From Clostridiales bacterium UBA1774 (GTDB lineage: Bacteria > Bacillota > Clostridia > Oscillospirales > Oscillospiraceae), in assembly GCA_002314635.1 (NCBI GenBank), contig DCGQ01000021.1, positions 1 to 21,974 of the forward strand: a stretch of DNA of 21,974 nucleotides. The letters are read 5' to 3'. The notes beneath the pieces were generated by a model. It saw nothing but the letters and a program-made list of their open reading frames with translations. It had not been told where the DNA came from and searched no databases. A program made the translations under genes and the position numbers. This document shows positions 21,287 to 21,974 of this stretch, one piece after another (position 1 is the first letter of the stretch; each line of letters begins with the position of its first letter).

Positions 21287-21974
21287 TTACAGTGCGATGC
21301 CGTCGCCCCGGATCAGGTCTGCCAGCTCATCCGCCAGCGCTTCATAGGGCGCGGTCTTGACCCGGACGCCCTGCTTGAACAGGATGCCCCAGCCCTTGCC
21401 TCCCGCCACACCGTAATCCGCATGGCTGGCCTCGCCGGGCCCGTTGACCACGCAGCCCATCACTGCGACCTTGATGGGGGCGCGGCAGCTCCGCAGCTTC
21501 GCCTGCACCGTTTCATACAGGGAAACAAGGTCGATCTGGGTCCTGCCGCAGGTGGGGCAGGCGATGAACTCCGGCCCGTCCCGCCGAAGGCCCACGGCAC
21601 GCAGGATCTCCAGCGCCACCTCCGCCTCCCGCACCGGGTCGCCGGTGAAGCTGACCCGCATGGTGTCGCCGATGCCCTCCAGCAGCAGCGCCCCGATCCC
21701 GGCAGCGGACTTGACCACCGACTGCTCCCCGCCGCCTACCTCGGTGATGCCGATGTGCAGCGGATAATCGGTCTTTTCATGGGCCAGCCGATAGGCCTCC
21801 ACGGTGGTTCGCACTTCAGAGCATTTCATGCTGAGGCAGATATCGTGAAAATCAAACTGCTCCAGCAGCCGGGCGTGACCCAGCGCGGATTCCAGCATGG
21901 CCTCCGGGGTGGGGCCGCCGTATTTGGCCACGATGCCCTTTTCCAGACTGCCGCCGTTGATGCCGATGCGGATG
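21287..21974 (-). CDS. ispG: 4-Hydroxy-3-methylbut-2-enyl-diphosphate synthase, C-terminal 228 residues (5' end outside window)
   Basis: The frame enters from the window edge with IRIGINGGSLEKGIVAKYG and ends at 21287. It holds the end of the TIM barrel (ICLSMKCSEV, HIGITEVGGGEQSVVKSAAG, TGDPVREAEVALEILRA) and the [4Fe-4S] domain with ACPTCGRTQ and GCVVNGPGEA, which supply the three Cys ligands and the Glu. IspG converts MEcPP to HMBPP in the MEP isoprenoid pathway, with reduced ferredoxin or flavodoxin as electron donor. All visible catalytic residues are intact. It is upstream of the DtxR-CsoR operon on the same strand but separated by that operon's own promoter. Confidence 0.96.
   Translation of the reverse strand, partial: IRIGINGGSLEKGIVAKYGGPTPEAMLESALGHARLLEQFDFHDICLSMKCSEVRTTVEAYRLAHEKTDYPLHIGITEVGGGEQSVVKSAAGIGALLLEGIGDTMRVSFTGDPVREAEVALEILRAVGLRRDGPEFIACPTCGRTQIDLVSLYETVQAKLRSCRAPIKVAVMGCVVNGPGEASHADYGVAGGKGWGILFKQGVRVKTAPYEALADELADLIRGDGIAL

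Noticed and set aside
1..21974. CRISPR arrays, tRNA or rRNA genes, riboswitches
   Set aside because: No regularly spaced repeats, no cloverleaf or rRNA segments, and leaders before the main operons are too short for known riboswitches.

Overview
The window looks like a chromosomal stretch of an anaerobic gut-type member of the Bacillota, probably an Oscillospiraceae-like Clostridium. Pointers are the MEP-pathway gene ispG, DtxR- and CsoR-type metal regulators, strong AGGAGG ribosome binding sites, sigma-A-like promoters with 17-base spacers, GC-rich housekeeping codons, and several oxygen-sensitive flavin/iron-sulfur/molybdenum enzymes. This placement is inference; no rRNA or tRNA is present to confirm it.

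Bases 1 to about 7,700 are an AT-richer accessory region. It starts with the cut end of an IS256-family insertion sequence. Next come two divergent P-loop ATPases of uncertain function that both end in a PD-(D/E)XK nuclease-like domain (683-2041 minus; 2492-4351 plus, the latter with an N-terminal helix-turn-helix). A duplicated toxin-antitoxin-like module follows. Copy A (4372-6329) keeps a small ORF, an AlbA_2/Schlafen-type regulator and the antitoxin, but its zeta toxin is broken after seven codons. Copy B (6464-7579) keeps the small ORF, antitoxin and complete zeta-family toxin, but only the last nine codons of the regulator gene remain.

Bases 7,750 to 19,260 are a GC-rich redox cluster. 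It has an Old Yellow Enzyme-type ene-reductase with FAD/NAD domain (7822-9759), a short-chain dehydrogenase (9813-10595 minus), and an orphan xanthine-oxidase-family molybdenum subunit with its own promoter (10783-13155). Facing these is an operon on the minus strand: [2Fe-2S] subunit (19085-18420), second molybdenum subunit (18416-16065), FAD subunit (16053-13714). The operon proteins are unusual. The [2Fe-2S] subunit carries an N-terminal classical C2H2 zinc-finger pattern. The FAD subunit has a complete GltD-like FAD/NAD(P)H module nested inside its CoxM-type fold, at the loop that carries a candidate [4Fe-4S] cluster. Both molybdenum subunits lack the usual GxGE glutamate and RGxG motifs. 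My working idea is a reductive (dehydroxylating) aromatic or sterol-like pathway driven by NAD(P)H; the substrate cannot be read from sequence. A small nucleotidyltransferase gene with a truncated, easily missed HEPN partner sits between the molybdenum genes.

Bases 19,230 to 21,974 hold a membrane diguanylate cyclase (GGDEF) gene, a two-gene operon of DtxR- and CsoR-type metalloregulators, and the 3' part of ispG.
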